64,000 nucleotides of DNA from an uncultured Clostridia bacterium (lineage in GTDB: Bacteria; Bacillota; Clostridia; TANB77; CAG-508), in the NCBI GenBank assembly GCA_944393465.1, contig CALYAG010000006.1:1-64000 (forward strand), read 5' to 3'. Below, in pieces: positions 17,000 through 25,905 of the stretch (the stretch's first letter is position 1; each line of letters starts with the position of its first letter). A program made the position numbers and the translations under genes. The notes below the pieces were generated by a model, which was given only the letters and a program-made list of their open reading frames with translations, did no database searches and was not told the DNA's origin.

Positions 17000-18037
17000 T
17001 TACATTTTTTTGCCTGAATTCATTAACACACTTTTTAAGCTATCTATGTTTTCTAAAACTTTACCTGCACCTATTGCAACACATTCAAGAGGAGTATCTG
17101 CTACAAATGTTTGTACTCCTGTCTTTTGAGCAATTAAGTTGTCTAGGTTTCTTATTTGTGCTCCTCCACCTGCTAAATAAATACCATTTACAATTATGTC
17201 TGAGGCAAGTTCTGGTGGAGTAACTGATAATGTGCTTATTATAGCCTCTACTATTTCATTTATAGGTTTTCTCATTGCAATTTCTATATCTTTTGAAGAT
17301 ACTGTCACATTTTTTGGAAGCCCTGTATCTAAGTCCCTTCCTCTAATTTCCTTTGTAATCTCAGATACCAAGGGAAGTGCACAGCCAAGTTCTATTTTTA
17401 ACCCTTCAGCTGCAGTTTGACCTATGGCTATTCCTTTATAATTTTTTAAATATTCAACAATACTTTCATCTATTTCATTTCCTGCAACTCTTATAGAGTT
17501 ACTTGCAACTATTCCTCCAAGTGAAATAACTGCAACCTCTGTAGTACCTCCACCTATGTCTACTATCATATGGCCCATAGGCTCTTTTACATTTATTCCT
17601 GCTCCAATTGCTGCAGCCATAGGCTCTTGTATTAAATATACTTCTCTTGCATTAGCTTGCAAAAAAGCCTCTTCTATAGCTCTTCTTTCTACTTCCGTAA
17701 TGCCAGATGGAACTCCAACTACAACTCTTGGTTTACCTGCATTGTACTTTTGGCAGACCTTTCTAAGCATATTTTTTAGCATTAAACCTGTTGCTGTAAA
17801 ATCTGCTATAACTCCATCTTGCATTGGCTTTACGGCTTTAATGTTTTCAGGTGTTCTTCCAAGCATTTCTCTAGCTTCTTTACCTGTGGCAACTATTTCA
17901 CCTGTAACTTTATCTATAGCAACTACTGATGGCTCTCTTAATACTATGCCTTTGCCCTTTAAAGCAATTAAAATATTTGCAGTTCCAAGGTCCATACCTA
18001 TGTCTTTTGAATTAAAGTTTAATAAATTAAGATTCAT
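17000..18037 (-). CDS. mreB: Actin-like cell-shape protein MreB
   Basis: This bacterial actin polymerises along the membrane and guides lateral wall synthesis. The phosphate-1 loop (DIGMDLGTANILI), phosphate-2 region (MIVDIGGGTTEVAVISLGG) and adenosine motif (GIYLAGGGAQIRNLD) are all present. Two start codons are possible. The ATG at 18037 (MNLNLLNF) sits 11 bases after AAAGG, whereas the ATG at 18046 is only two bases from it, so 18037 is preferred (345 residues). It follows radC closely and heads mreCD-mrdA-minC. Mbl-type paralogues look alike, but the gene order supports MreB. Confidence 0.94.
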   Translation of the reverse strand: MNLNLLNFNSKDIGMDLGTANILIALKGKGIVLREPSVVAIDKVTGEIVATGKEAREMLGRTPENIKAVKPMQDGVIADFTATGLMLKNMLRKVCQKYNAGKPRVVVGVPSGITEVERRAIEEAFLQANAREVYLIQEPMAAAIGAGINVKEPMGHMIVDIGGGTTEVAVISLGGIVASNSIRVAGNEIDESIVEYLKNYKGIAIGQTAAEGLKIELGCALPLVSEITKEIRGRDLDTGLPKNVTVSSKDIEIAMRKPINEIVEAIISTLSVTPPELASDIIVNGIYLAGGGAQIRNLDNLIAQKTGVQTFVADTPLECVAIGAGKVLENIDSLKSVLMNSGKKM

Positions 18038-18085
18038 TATTTGCATATCCTTTCTGTTGGTTATCTTTTATATTTTTGTAGATTT

Positions 18086-18814
18086 TTAGATTGTTTTCGT
18101 TTGAGTTGGATTCTTTTGTTCTAAAACTTTGTTTTGCTTATTTAAAATAGCTCTTATACTTTTGTACTTATCTTGTCCTATAACAATGTGGTCTAAAAAA
18201 TTTACATCAAATAGCTTAGAACATTCATCTATCTTTTTTGTAATTTTAAAATCTGCTTCACTTGGTGTTGCATCTCCACTTGGATGATTATGTACTAAAA
18301 TAAATTTATCTACTTCTTCTTTAATTACTTCTTTTAAAATTTGTGCGGGAGCTACATTTATTTGGTTAATTGAGCCTGTTTTTAGTTCTATGATTTTTAC
18401 AATTTCGTTTTTGGAATTTAACAAAATTAGTTTTAATACTTCATGTTTTTTATGTTTAAGCTCTTGCATAAACATATTTGCTACATCACTTGTATTGCTT
18501 ATTTTAGTTTTAATATTATGAATAGGAGCATTTATTCTTGTTGCTAGTTCACAAACGGCTTTAATTTGAATTGCTTTTACTTTACCTATTCCTTTTATCT
18601 TTCCCAATTCTTCTATTCCTACATATGCAAGCCCATTTATGTTCTCTGAAAGTAGTAAAACTCTGTTTGCAATATCTACCGATGTTTCATCTTTTGTTCC
18701 TGTTTTAATTATTATTGCCAAAAGTTCTGCATTTGATAACTTTTTTGGACCATACATTAATAATTTTTCATATGGTCTTTCAGACTGTGGCAATTGTTTC
18801 ATTTTAAGTGGCAT
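18086..18814 (-). CDS. radC: RadC family JAB-domain protein
   Basis: This 242-residue protein has an N-terminal helix-hairpin-helix region (IEELGKIKGIGKVKAIQIKA, about residues 67-86) and a C-terminal MPN/JAB metalloprotease-like fold with the metal motif HNHPSGDATPSEAD. The family is named for DNA repair, but its biochemical role is unsettled. It sits between the DUF4321 gene and mreB, its usual place in Firmicutes. The start is well placed after AAAGGA. Confidence 0.92.
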   Translation of the reverse strand: MPLKMKQLPQSERPYEKLLMYGPKKLSNAELLAIIIKTGTKDETSVDIANRVLLLSENINGLAYVGIEELGKIKGIGKVKAIQIKAVCELATRINAPIHNIKTKISNTSDVANMFMQELKHKKHEVLKLILLNSKNEIVKIIELKTGSINQINVAPAQILKEVIKEEVDKFILVHNHPSGDATPSEADFKITKKIDECSKLFDVNFLDHIVIGQDKYKSIRAILNKQNKVLEQKNPTQTKTI

Positions 18815-18920
18815 AAGCTTTCCTTTCTGCCCCCAAAAAACTCCTTTTTGTTCATTAAAAATTCGATTTATTCTTATTAGTTTTTATGAATAAGCTTACT
18901 GTAAATAATTTATGAGCTAA

Positions 18921-19178
18921 TTAGAATTTTCTATAAATAAATATTGAAATTATTATTCCAATTATACTAGAAATATTTATATTAAACATTATTGCAAATG
19001 ATAAATTCACAACGCCTAAGTCTAGGGAAATTGGATCTGTTAATCCAAAACTTTGTCCATATGAAAGCCAACTAAGCCAACTTACCCCCTGTGTTAATTG
19101 ACCTATTAAGCCTCCTATAACTAGTCCACATAATATAAATATTATTAGTACAAATGTACTTTTGTCTCTTGTTGCCAT
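18921..19178 (-). CDS. DUF4321 small membrane protein
   Basis: This 85-residue protein has an N-terminal helix (STFVLIIFILCGLVIGGLIG), a short polar loop containing SFGLTDPISLDLGVVNLSF, and a C-terminal helix. The pattern GGLIG...L.LDLGV..LSF...NI...IG is that of DUF4321, which commonly lies just upstream of radC-mreB in Clostridia. Function is unknown; the neighbourhood suggests a cell-envelope role. It is first in the putative operon. Confidence 0.8.
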   Translation of the reverse strand: MATRDKSTFVLIIFILCGLVIGGLIGQLTQGVSWLSWLSYGQSFGLTDPISLDLGVVNLSFAIMFNINISSIIGIIISIFIYRKF

Positions 19179-19225
19179 ATGTTACCTCCATTTTATCTTA
19201 CGGATATTTATAATTTAACATTTGT

Positions 19226-19254
19226 ATTATATATTTTTTTTGAGTGTTTTTCAA
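19226..19254 (-). promoter_or_regulatory. Promoter of the DUF4321-radC-mre operon
   Basis: On the minus strand TTGAAA (19249-19254) and TATAAT (19226-19231) have a 17-base spacer, 48 bases upstream of the DUF4321 start. Confidence 0.75.
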
Positions 19255-19330
19255 GGTATTTTTTGTAAAAAATTGAACTTAAAAATTTTAAAAATATTAT
19301 AGCCAAAATTTGTAAATTTTTACAAAAACA

Positions 19331-19359
19331 TTGTAAAAGAAAAAATCATATGATATACT
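19331..19359 (+). promoter_or_regulatory. Promoter of mecA
   Basis: TTGTAA (19331-19336) and TATACT (19354-19359) have a 17-base spacer, about 60 bases before the mecA start. It diverges from the radC-mre promoter. Confidence 0.65.
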
Positions 19360-19422
19360 AATATATACATATAAAACTTATTTCATAATGAATGTCTTAG
19401 TGAAAGCAAGAAAGGAATATCT

Positions 19423-20037
19423 ATGAAGTTTGAAAAATTAAGTGAATATAAATTAAGAGTTACTGTTTCTAATGATGAACTTTTAGAAAATAGCAATGGT
19501 GATTTAGATAATTTAATGTCTAATCCATCCAAAGCTAGAAACACTTTTTTAGAAATACTTGATAAGGCAGAAGATGAAGTTGGATTTCACATAGATAATA
19601 GCAGAATTAGAATAGATGCAAAAAGCTTATATAATGGTGATTTTATTTTCACCATAACTAAGCTAATTCCTAAAAGCAAAAGCGTAAAAAAAGTTAAGCC
19701 TTTAAAAGTACCTGTTCAAAAAGATGATACTTTGGTTTATAGTTTTGTGGACATTGAACACTTTTTTAATTTTTGCAATTTTCTAAAAAAGCAAAAAATT
19801 AATAGATTAAGAGAATTTTGCAAAACAATTGAACTTTATAAATATAACGGTCTCTATGTTTTAATGTGTTTAAACATAAATCAAAATTATCGTTATCTTG
19901 GCAAACTTTATTCTGGTATTACTGAGTTTGGAAGCTTTTTAACAAGCCAAGAATCTGTGGCTATGCTCATAAAAGAGCGAGGAGCACTTGTAATTAAGCA
20001 CAATGCAATTTATACTAGTCAAAAGAATTTTAAATAA
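19423..20037 (+). CDS. mecA: Adaptor protein MecA
   Basis: MecA-type adaptors deliver substrates to the ClpC-ClpP protease. This 204-residue protein begins MKFEKLSEYKLRVTVSNDEL, the conserved recognition domain. A poorly conserved middle with a Lys-rich linker (SKSVKKVKPLKV) follows, then a C-terminal ClpC-binding-like domain with VYSFVDIEHFFNFCNFL and a GKLYSGITEFG segment near the end. Length and layout match the family. AAAGGAATATCT precedes the start. It is monocistronic and faces pcrA tail to tail across a palindromic repeat. Confidence 0.85.
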   Translation: MKFEKLSEYKLRVTVSNDELLENSNGDLDNLMSNPSKARNTFLEILDKAEDEVGFHIDNSRIRIDAKSLYNGDFIFTITKLIPKSKSVKKVKPLKVPVQKDDTLVYSFVDIEHFFNFCNFLKKQKINRLREFCKTIELYKYNGLYVLMCLNINQNYRYLGKLYSGITEFGSFLTSQESVAMLIKERGALVIKHNAIYTSQKNFK

Positions 20038-20046
20038 ATAATAGTT

Positions 20047-20131
20047 GTCAAAAGGGACGGTTCTAAATGACACAAAATTGTGTCATTTAGAACCGTCCCT
20101 TTTGACATTTACGACCGCCCCTTTTGACAAC
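20047..20131. repeat. Perfect palindromic GGGACGGTTCT repeat plus partial third arm
   Basis: Bases 20047-20075 and 20078-20106 are perfect 29-base complements around two A bases, with GTCAAAAGGGACGGTTCT in the left arm. A degenerate extra arm (GACCGCCCCTTTTGAC) follows at 20113-20128. It lies nine bases after the mecA stop in the gap before the convergent pcrA stop, and could act as a two-way terminator. Confidence 0.9.
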
Positions 20132-20163
20132 CTTTCGAAAGAACAATCCTTTTAACTACAAAT

Positions 20164-22530
20164 TTAATTCAAAATTTCTAACCCAGCAAACTTAGCCATT
20201 AATCTCTTATGTCCAAATTTTTCAAATTCAATATCTACTTTTATATCATCTTCTTCGTTTTCTAAGTTAGTAATAGTACCCTCTCCAAATCTTTTATGAA
20301 ATACTTTTTGCCCTACTTTGTATTGAGATAGGTCAACAGTATTGCTCGCTTTTTTCTTGTTTAAATTATTTAGAAAGCTTTCTGCCGTTCTAAATTGAAA
20401 ACTTGATCCAGCCGTATTTTGTGAGTTACCATTTAAGTTACTTTGCCAAGTGTTTCCTTTAAGTCCCAATCCTTCATTCAAACTATCTGCAGCCACTTTG
20501 TATGAAACGACCTTCGAGCCATACTTATCTGAATAATTAGAAGATTTATTGCCATAACTCCATGAATATTTTGAGTCTTCAAATTCTTCATTCTCATCTT
20601 TTTCAGCAAATGCGTCTTCATATCCATCTAATAACTCCGCTGGAATTTCCTTTAAAAATCTTGATGGTTGATTATAGCTTGTTGAGCCAAATATAGTTCT
20701 TTTTCTTGCAAATGTTAAATATAAATAATGCTGTGCTCTAGTTATACCAACATAAAATAGCCTTCTTTCTTCTTCTATATCTTCTGGGTTATCCATTGAT
20801 TTGTGCCCTGGGAATACCCCTTCTTCCATTCCTACTAAAAATACTGCTGGATATTCCAAGCCTTTAGCACTATGAAGTGTCATAAGTGTTACCATATCAT
20901 CAGATTCTTCTAGGTTATCTGTATCACTAGATAGAGAAATGCTCTCTAAAAATTCGTTTAAGTTATTATCTGCCGCTTCTTTTTCAAATTCCATAGCAAC
21001 AGTTAAAAATTCTTCTATGTTTTCTATTCTGCTTTCTGCTTCAATTGTATTTTCATTTTTTAATGCCTGTGTGTATCCTGTTTTATTAAGAGTCTGTTTT
21101 ATAAGTTCAGATACAGGAACATCAAGAGCTCGTAATTCTTCTATGGCATTTACAAAATCTCTTGTATTTTGATAAATTCTTGGTAAAAATTTATCCGCTT
21201 CTTTTATAACTTGATACATTGAAATTCCATTTTCTGCAGATATTTTTTCAATGTTTTCTATACTTGTTTTGCCAACGCCTCTTTTAGGCTCATTAATTAT
21301 TCTTTCTAAAGATAAATTGTCTGCTGGGTTAGCAATAAGTCTTAAATATGCAATTGTATCTTTTATTTCTTTTCTTTCATAGAATTTTAAACCACCAACA
21401 ATTTTGTATGGTATGTCTTCTCTTCTAAGCACATCTTCAATTGCTCTTGATTGAGAGTTCATTCTGTACAAAACAACAAAATCTGAATATTTGTAGTATT
21501 CTTCTCTTCTTAAATGATTTATTTCTTGTACTATAAAGCTTGCCTCGTCATATTCATCTTCACCACAGTAAACAAAAGGAAGAGCACCTTCATCATTTTC
21601 TGTCCAAAGACTTTTTTCGTATTTATTATTATTGTGTTTAATAACAGCATTGGCAGCTTTTAAAATGTTGCCAGTGCATCTATAATTTTGTTCTAGCTTA
21701 ACAATTTTTGCTCCAGGGAAATCTTTTTCAAAATTAAGTATATTAGTTATGTCTGCCCCTCTAAAACGATAAATTGATTGGTCACTATCTCCAACAACTG
21801 TAATATTTCCATATTTTGAAGCTAAAAGTGATACTAGCATAAATTGAGATTTATTTGTGTCCTGATACTCGTCTACTAATATGTACTTGAATTTAGTAGA
21901 ATAATAATCTAATACATCTGGGTTGTCCGTTAATATATTTATTGTATAATTTATAATGTCATCAAAATCTATGGCATTGTTTTCCTTAAGTTTTCTTTGG
22001 TATAAATAATATACCTTTGAAGTTACCTCTTTTCTGTAATCTCCATTTGCTCTTTCTTCGTACTTTTCAGGAGTTAGCATATCATTTTTTGCATTACTAA
22101 TTTCAGATAAAATTGACCTATCTGTAAATAATTTTGGATCAATATTTAGTTCTTTCATGCAATTTTTTACTAATGTTCTTTGGTCAGTTGTGTCAAAGAT
22201 TACAAAAGAAGTATCAAAGCCAATTCTATCTATAAATTTTCTAAGAATACGCACACAAATAGAGTGAAAAGTTCCAAGCCATATATCATTAATGGCATCA
22301 CTTGCCAAAGCTTCTACTCTTTCCTTCATTTCATTTGCAGCTTTATTTGTAAATGTAATGGCTAGTATATTCCATGGTTTTACGCCTTTTTCCTTCATTA
22401 AATAACTTATTTTATATGTAAGCACTTTTGTTTTTCCTGAACCTGCGCCTGCTATAACTAAGCATGGCCCTTCTGTGGCCTCTACCGCTTCTTTTTGTCT
22501 TGGATTTAATTCATTTAATAGTTCGTCCAT
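20164..22530 (-). CDS. pcrA: ATP-dependent DNA helicase PcrA/UvrD
   Basis: This superfamily 1A 3'-5' helicase acts in repair and replication-fork maintenance. Of 788 residues, motif I is GAGSGKT (about 29-35), motif II DEYQD, motif III GDSDQSIYRFRGAD, motif IV-like QNYRC, motif V LMTLHSAKGLEYPAVFLVGME, and motif VI VGITRAQ. The Gly/Ser/Asn-rich tail ends in a Tudor-like domain (YKVGQKVFHKRFGEGTI), typical of PcrA. It is a single gene with no strong Shine-Dalgarno sequence before its ATG. Confidence 0.95.
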   Translation of the reverse strand: MDELLNELNPRQKEAVEATEGPCLVIAGAGSGKTKVLTYKISYLMKEKGVKPWNILAITFTNKAANEMKERVEALASDAINDIWLGTFHSICVRILRKFIDRIGFDTSFVIFDTTDQRTLVKNCMKELNIDPKLFTDRSILSEISNAKNDMLTPEKYEERANGDYRKEVTSKVYYLYQRKLKENNAIDFDDIINYTINILTDNPDVLDYYSTKFKYILVDEYQDTNKSQFMLVSLLASKYGNITVVGDSDQSIYRFRGADITNILNFEKDFPGAKIVKLEQNYRCTGNILKAANAVIKHNNNKYEKSLWTENDEGALPFVYCGEDEYDEASFIVQEINHLRREEYYKYSDFVVLYRMNSQSRAIEDVLRREDIPYKIVGGLKFYERKEIKDTIAYLRLIANPADNLSLERIINEPKRGVGKTSIENIEKISAENGISMYQVIKEADKFLPRIYQNTRDFVNAIEELRALDVPVSELIKQTLNKTGYTQALKNENTIEAESRIENIEEFLTVAMEFEKEAADNNLNEFLESISLSSDTDNLEESDDMVTLMTLHSAKGLEYPAVFLVGMEEGVFPGHKSMDNPEDIEEERRLFYVGITRAQHYLYLTFARKRTIFGSTSYNQPSRFLKEIPAELLDGYEDAFAEKDENEEFEDSKYSWSYGNKSSNYSDKYGSKVVSYKVAADSLNEGLGLKGNTWQSNLNGNSQNTAGSSFQFRTAESFLNNLNKKKASNTVDLSQYKVGQKVFHKRFGEGTITNLENEEDDIKVDIEFEKFGHKRLMAKFAGLEILN

Positions 22531-22753
22531 TGATATATTCTCACACTTACTTATTTATGTGTGAAGCTCCTTTCATATGTATCTATCTATTTTTTTAATT
22601 AGCTCAACTATACTTTATAATAGTCCTTGCAATTTTTTTGCTTTATGCAAACTTATTATTGTAAAACTTTTGTTCGTACTTAAAGATTGTACTATATTTT
22701 GTTTTTATAGTCAAGGAGTTTTGAGGTACGAATTAAATTGACAATTAGCATAG

Positions 22754-23602
22754 TTAAACCTCCATTAGCATTGCAAAAAGTCCAATTATAAATCCCATCA
22801 TGTTGCCAAGGGCTGTTATTCTGCCTTTGTATAAGGCATTTGCTTCTGGTATAAGTTCTCCTGTTACTATGTAAAGCATTGCGCCTGCTGCAAAACTTAG
22901 GCAAATGGCTATAACTCCAATTGATATATTGCCAACTATCGCTCCAATTAAAGCGCCTAATCCGGTCGCTACGCCAGATAAAATAACATAAATCATTACT
23001 TTTACTGGACTCATCCCACCATTTTTCATAGGAACTGCCATACTTATTCCCTCTGGAACATCATGCAAGCATATTGCAATTGCAAGCGATAAACCTAAAG
23101 AAGTAGATGAATCAAATCCTGAGCCTATTGCTAAACCTTCTGGAATATTATGTAGTGCAAGACCAATACTTACAATTATTCCTGTTTTCAATAGTCCAGC
23201 ATTTCTTTCTAAAATTCTTTTATCAACTGTTTTAGAATTATTTATTTTATTTGTCCATTTATTACTTGTTTTTGATCTAAATTTTGAAGTTTTTACAGAA
23301 GTATTATTAAAAAATTTATTATCTTTTTTATTAAAAATATTTTTTACAGCATTATCGCATAAAATCATAACAATAATGCCTAATATAATTCCAAAAATAG
23401 TCGTATAAATTGATGAAATTTCTATTGCTTCTGGAATTAAGTCAAAGCAAATAACAGCAAGCATTAACCCTGATGCAAAAGCTAATACAAAACTTAAAAA
23501 TTTATTTGAATTTCTTTTTGAAAAAATGCCTATCAACCCGCCTATTGTAGTTCCTATTGTTCCAAAAAATAAACCTAACATTGCAACTGTTGAAATTCCC
23601 AT
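22754..23602 (-). CDS. ZIP family metal transporter
   Basis: This 282-residue membrane protein has about eight predicted helices. The metal-site signatures of the ZupT/GufA branch of ZIP proteins are present: HNIPEGLAIGSG in helix IV and HDVPEGISMAVP in helix V, with GELIPEA near the end. It likely imports zinc or another divalent metal. The loop at about 90-125 is Lys/Asn/Ser-rich and low in complexity, between the third and fourth helices. It lies downstream of prfA but is separated from it by a terminator, so is probably transcribed alone. Confidence 0.88.
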   Translation of the reverse strand: MGISTVAMLGLFFGTIGTTIGGLIGIFSKRNSNKFLSFVLAFASGLMLAVICFDLIPEAIEISSIYTTIFGIILGIIVMILCDNAVKNIFNKKDNKFFNNTSVKTSKFRSKTSNKWTNKINNSKTVDKRILERNAGLLKTGIIVSIGLALHNIPEGLAIGSGFDSSTSLGLSLAIAICLHDVPEGISMAVPMKNGGMSPVKVMIYVILSGVATGLGALIGAIVGNISIGVIAICLSFAAGAMLYIVTGELIPEANALYKGRITALGNMMGFIIGLFAMLMEV

Positions 23603-23810
23603 AAAAAATTTCCTTTCTATTTGATAACCTCATAATCGAGGCTTTTAACATATATCTTAGCTGTCTTTCTCACTTTGAAATGTATTTACATATTTATATG
23701 TTTATATATTTATTTGTTTATACATTTATATGTACAAACATTTTAAATATTCTAATATTTTTAGAGCAATAAATCATACTTCTGTTTCTATATATAAAAT
23801 TTATCTATTC

Positions 23811-23852
23811 AAAAAAGACCTTAAATGCTATTTTTAACACTTAAGGTTTTTT
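23811..23852 (-). terminator. Terminator after prfA
   Basis: The stem pairs AGACCTTAA (23816-23824) with TTAAGGTTTTTT (23841-23852). On the minus strand it follows the prfA stop at once and ends in a T6 run. Confidence 0.8.
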
Positions 23853-23854
23853 AT

Positions 23855-24916
23855 TTATTCTTCTTTTCCTTTTAATTTTTCAGCTGTATCAGCTGCTGCT
23901 AAATTATCTATCATTTCATCTAGGTCACCATTTAAAAAATTATCCATTTGATAAATGCTCATTCCTATTCTATGGTCTGTAATACGTCCCTGAGGATAAT
24001 TGTAAGTTCTTATTTTTTCACTTCTTTCTGCATTACCTATTTGACTTCTTCTTTCATTTTCAAGTGCACTATCTCTTTCGGCCTTTTCTTTTTCATAAAG
24101 TCTTGAACGAAGTAATTTCATTGCATATTCTCTGTTTTGCACTTGTGATCTTTCTGTTTGACATTCTGCCACCATTCCTGTTGGAATGTGAATTAATCTT
24201 ACGGCCGATGAAGTTTTATTAACGTGCTGTCCACCAGCACCTGAAGCTCTAAACACTTCCATCTTAATATCTGCAGGGTTTATTTCTACATCTACATCTT
24301 CTACTTCTGGAAGAACTGCAACCGTAGCAGTTGATGTATGAATTCTACCACTCGACTCTGTTTCGGGAACTCTTTGTACTCTATGAACTCCGCTTTCATA
24401 TTTTAATCTACTGTATGCTCCTTTACCTTTTATCATAAAAGATATTTCTTTGTATCCACCAAGTCCAGTTTCATTTTCATTTAATACTTCAAGTTTCCAG
24501 CCTTTTCTATCTGCATACATTGAGTACATTCTAAAAAGCGTTCCTGCAAATAAAGCAGCTTCCTCTCCACCTGCTCCTGCTCTAATTTCGCAAATTACGT
24601 TTTTGTCATCATCTGGGTCTTTTGGTATTAATAATACTTTTAGCTCTTCTTCAAGTTTTGGTAAAAGCTCTTTATCTTTTTGAATTTCTTCTTCTGCTAA
24701 AGCTTTAAGTTCTGGGTCTGAAAGCATTTCTTTTGCTTCTTCCATACTCTGCTTAGTTTGTTTATATTCTCTATATTTTAAAACAATTGGCTCTAAGTCT
24801 GCGTGTTCCTTCATATTTTTGCGCCATTCGTTTTGCTTTGCAATTTCTTCTGGATCACTTATCTTTTTTGTTAACTCCTCATATTTTTTCTCAACTTCAT
24901 CTAAGTTCTCAAACAT
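23855..24916 (-). CDS. prfA: Peptide chain release factor 1
   Basis: This 353-residue factor releases the finished protein at UAG and UAA. The GGQ peptidyl-tRNA hydrolysis motif is in [19 protein letters not shown], and the stop-codon reading tripeptide is PET in [14 protein letters not shown], matching the PxT of RF1 rather than the SPF of RF2. The methyltransferase gene prmC, often adjacent, is not here. GAAAGGAATAATTTT precedes the start. Confidence 0.96.
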   Translation of the reverse strand: MFENLDEVEKKYEELTKKISDPEEIAKQNEWRKNMKEHADLEPIVLKYREYKQTKQSMEEAKEMLSDPELKALAEEEIQKDKELLPKLEEELKVLLIPKDPDDDKNVICEIRAGAGGEEAALFAGTLFRMYSMYADRKGWKLEVLNENETGLGGYKEISFMIKGKGAYSRLKYESGVHRVQRVPETESSGRIHTSTATVAVLPEVEDVDVEINPADIKMEVFRASGAGGQHVNKTSSAVRLIHIPTGMVAECQTERSQVQNREYAMKLLRSRLYEKEKAERDSALENERRSQIGNAERSEKIRTYNYPQGRITDHRIGMSIYQMDNFLNGDLDEMIDNLAAADTAEKLKGKEE

Positions 24917-25035
24917 AAAATTATTCCTTTCTTGTAAATTAATCTTTTTATTTTGTGATTAAATAAAATTTTTATTATTATTTCACATTCATTAAATTAT
25001 AAACTATTTATATTACAAATTTTTACACTTTTATT

Positions 25036-25064
25036 ATTATACAATAAAATTCGCCATCTTTCAA
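25036..25064 (-). promoter_or_regulatory. Promoter of prfA
   Basis: On the minus strand TTGAAA (25059-25064) and TATAAT (25036-25041) have a 17-base spacer, 120 bases upstream of prfA. In the rest of the 448-base gap (24917-25364) only the dispersed repeat at 25207 and the terminator at 25307 are recognisable. Confidence 0.7.
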
Positions 25065-25206
25065 GCATTTAGCTCTATTACATTTATAAGAATACGTGTC
25101 AAGTAAATGTAGGTAATTTTTATATTTTGCCTACATAAATCTTACACTAATATTTATGAGTTTTGTGTATGTACTTTTTATAGGATAATCTAAAATCTTG
25201 CCTATA

Positions 25207-25303
25207 AGAAAAGTGGCTTCGTTACATGTGGTGCGAGCTTTGCTCGGGCTGCCTAAGGTAACTTAACCTTGTAATATAAGCAAAATCTTCGATTTTTCCT
25301 ATA
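25207..25303. repeat. Dispersed ~95-bp repeat, copy 1
   Basis: This stretch begins AGAAAAGTGGCTTCG and contains ACATGTGGTGCGA, a small CGAGC-TTT-GCTCG hairpin, GTAACTTAA and CAAAATCTTCGATTTTT. It matches 51678-51770 along nearly its whole length with scattered changes. Short ends (ATCTTGCCTATA before it, TATAAGCAAAATCTT inside its right end) are roughly complementary. No reading frame spans it. It could be a small mobile (MITE-like) element or a structured RNA. Confidence 0.8.
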
Positions 25304-25306
25304 TTA

Positions 25307-25353
25307 TAAAAAAGAGGAGCCAGCAATTGCTCCAATTAGAACTAATTGCTGGC
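25307..25353 (-). terminator. Terminator after the 97-residue hypothetical gene
   Basis: A perfect 10-base stem, GCCAGCAATT (25319-25328) with AATTGCTGGC (25344-25353), is followed on the minus strand by TCCTCTTTTTT. Confidence 0.85.
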
Positions 25354-25364
25354 CCGTTTGCAGA

Positions 25365-25658
25365 TTAACATCCGTTTTCGTACACGGCTTTTGCTTTGCT
25401 AATAGCCTTTTGCTCGCTTTCAAGCAAAGCATTGTAAAGTTCCTCGAACTTCTCGTGGTCATCCTTACACAATGCTATCGTGGCTTCAGTTTTCACCTCA
25501 TCAGTAAGTTTGAAATTGCCGCCATGTGGATTAGCAAAGTAGGAAATGCTATGTGGATCTCCAATTTTGCTCTTCTTTACATAGAGCATCTCGCCATCCG
25601 AAACATAGATGACATACTTCAGTCCACACTTCCGAGCCTTAAAAACTAGATCTGTCAT
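25365..25658 (-). CDS. Hypothetical 97-residue protein with foreign base composition
   Basis: I do not recognise this protein. It begins MTDLVFKARKCGLKYVIYVS and ends in a helical Glu/Lys/Ala-rich segment (about residues 65-97) finishing ENGC. It has no signal peptide or membrane helix. GAGGAGG stands eight bases before the ATG and a strong terminator follows, so it looks like an intact single-gene unit. Its base composition is visibly richer in G+C than its neighbours (24 of 60 bases in one stretch I counted) and uses codons such as CTC, GCG and CGG that are rare around it, suggesting acquisition from elsewhere. Confidence 0.7.
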   Translation of the reverse strand: MTDLVFKARKCGLKYVIYVSDGEMLYVKKSKIGDPHSISYFANPHGGNFKLTDEVKTEATIALCKDDHEKFEELYNALLESEQKAISKAKAVYENGC

Positions 25659-25905
25659 ACATTTACCTCCTCACATTTGTGATTAGAGAACTCCTTGCTA
25701 CCTGCAATTGCCTACATTTTAATACTTTTTACATAAAATCGCAATAGGTAAACAAAAAATTTATTATTTTTGTATTTTATGGACTTTTTAGTAAAAAAAT
25801 TATATAATTATAAATGTTATTTTATTTTTTATTTGTAATAATTATTAATATATAATTTTACTAAAAATATTTAGCTAAATTTTTTATAGTAAAGGATTGA
25901 TTTTT

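Noticed and set aside
22692..22904. 70-codon frame overlapping the end of the ZIP transporter gene
   Set aside because: It runs in another frame of the same strand over the conserved C-terminal transporter helices, lacks a ribosome site and has no protein-like pattern.
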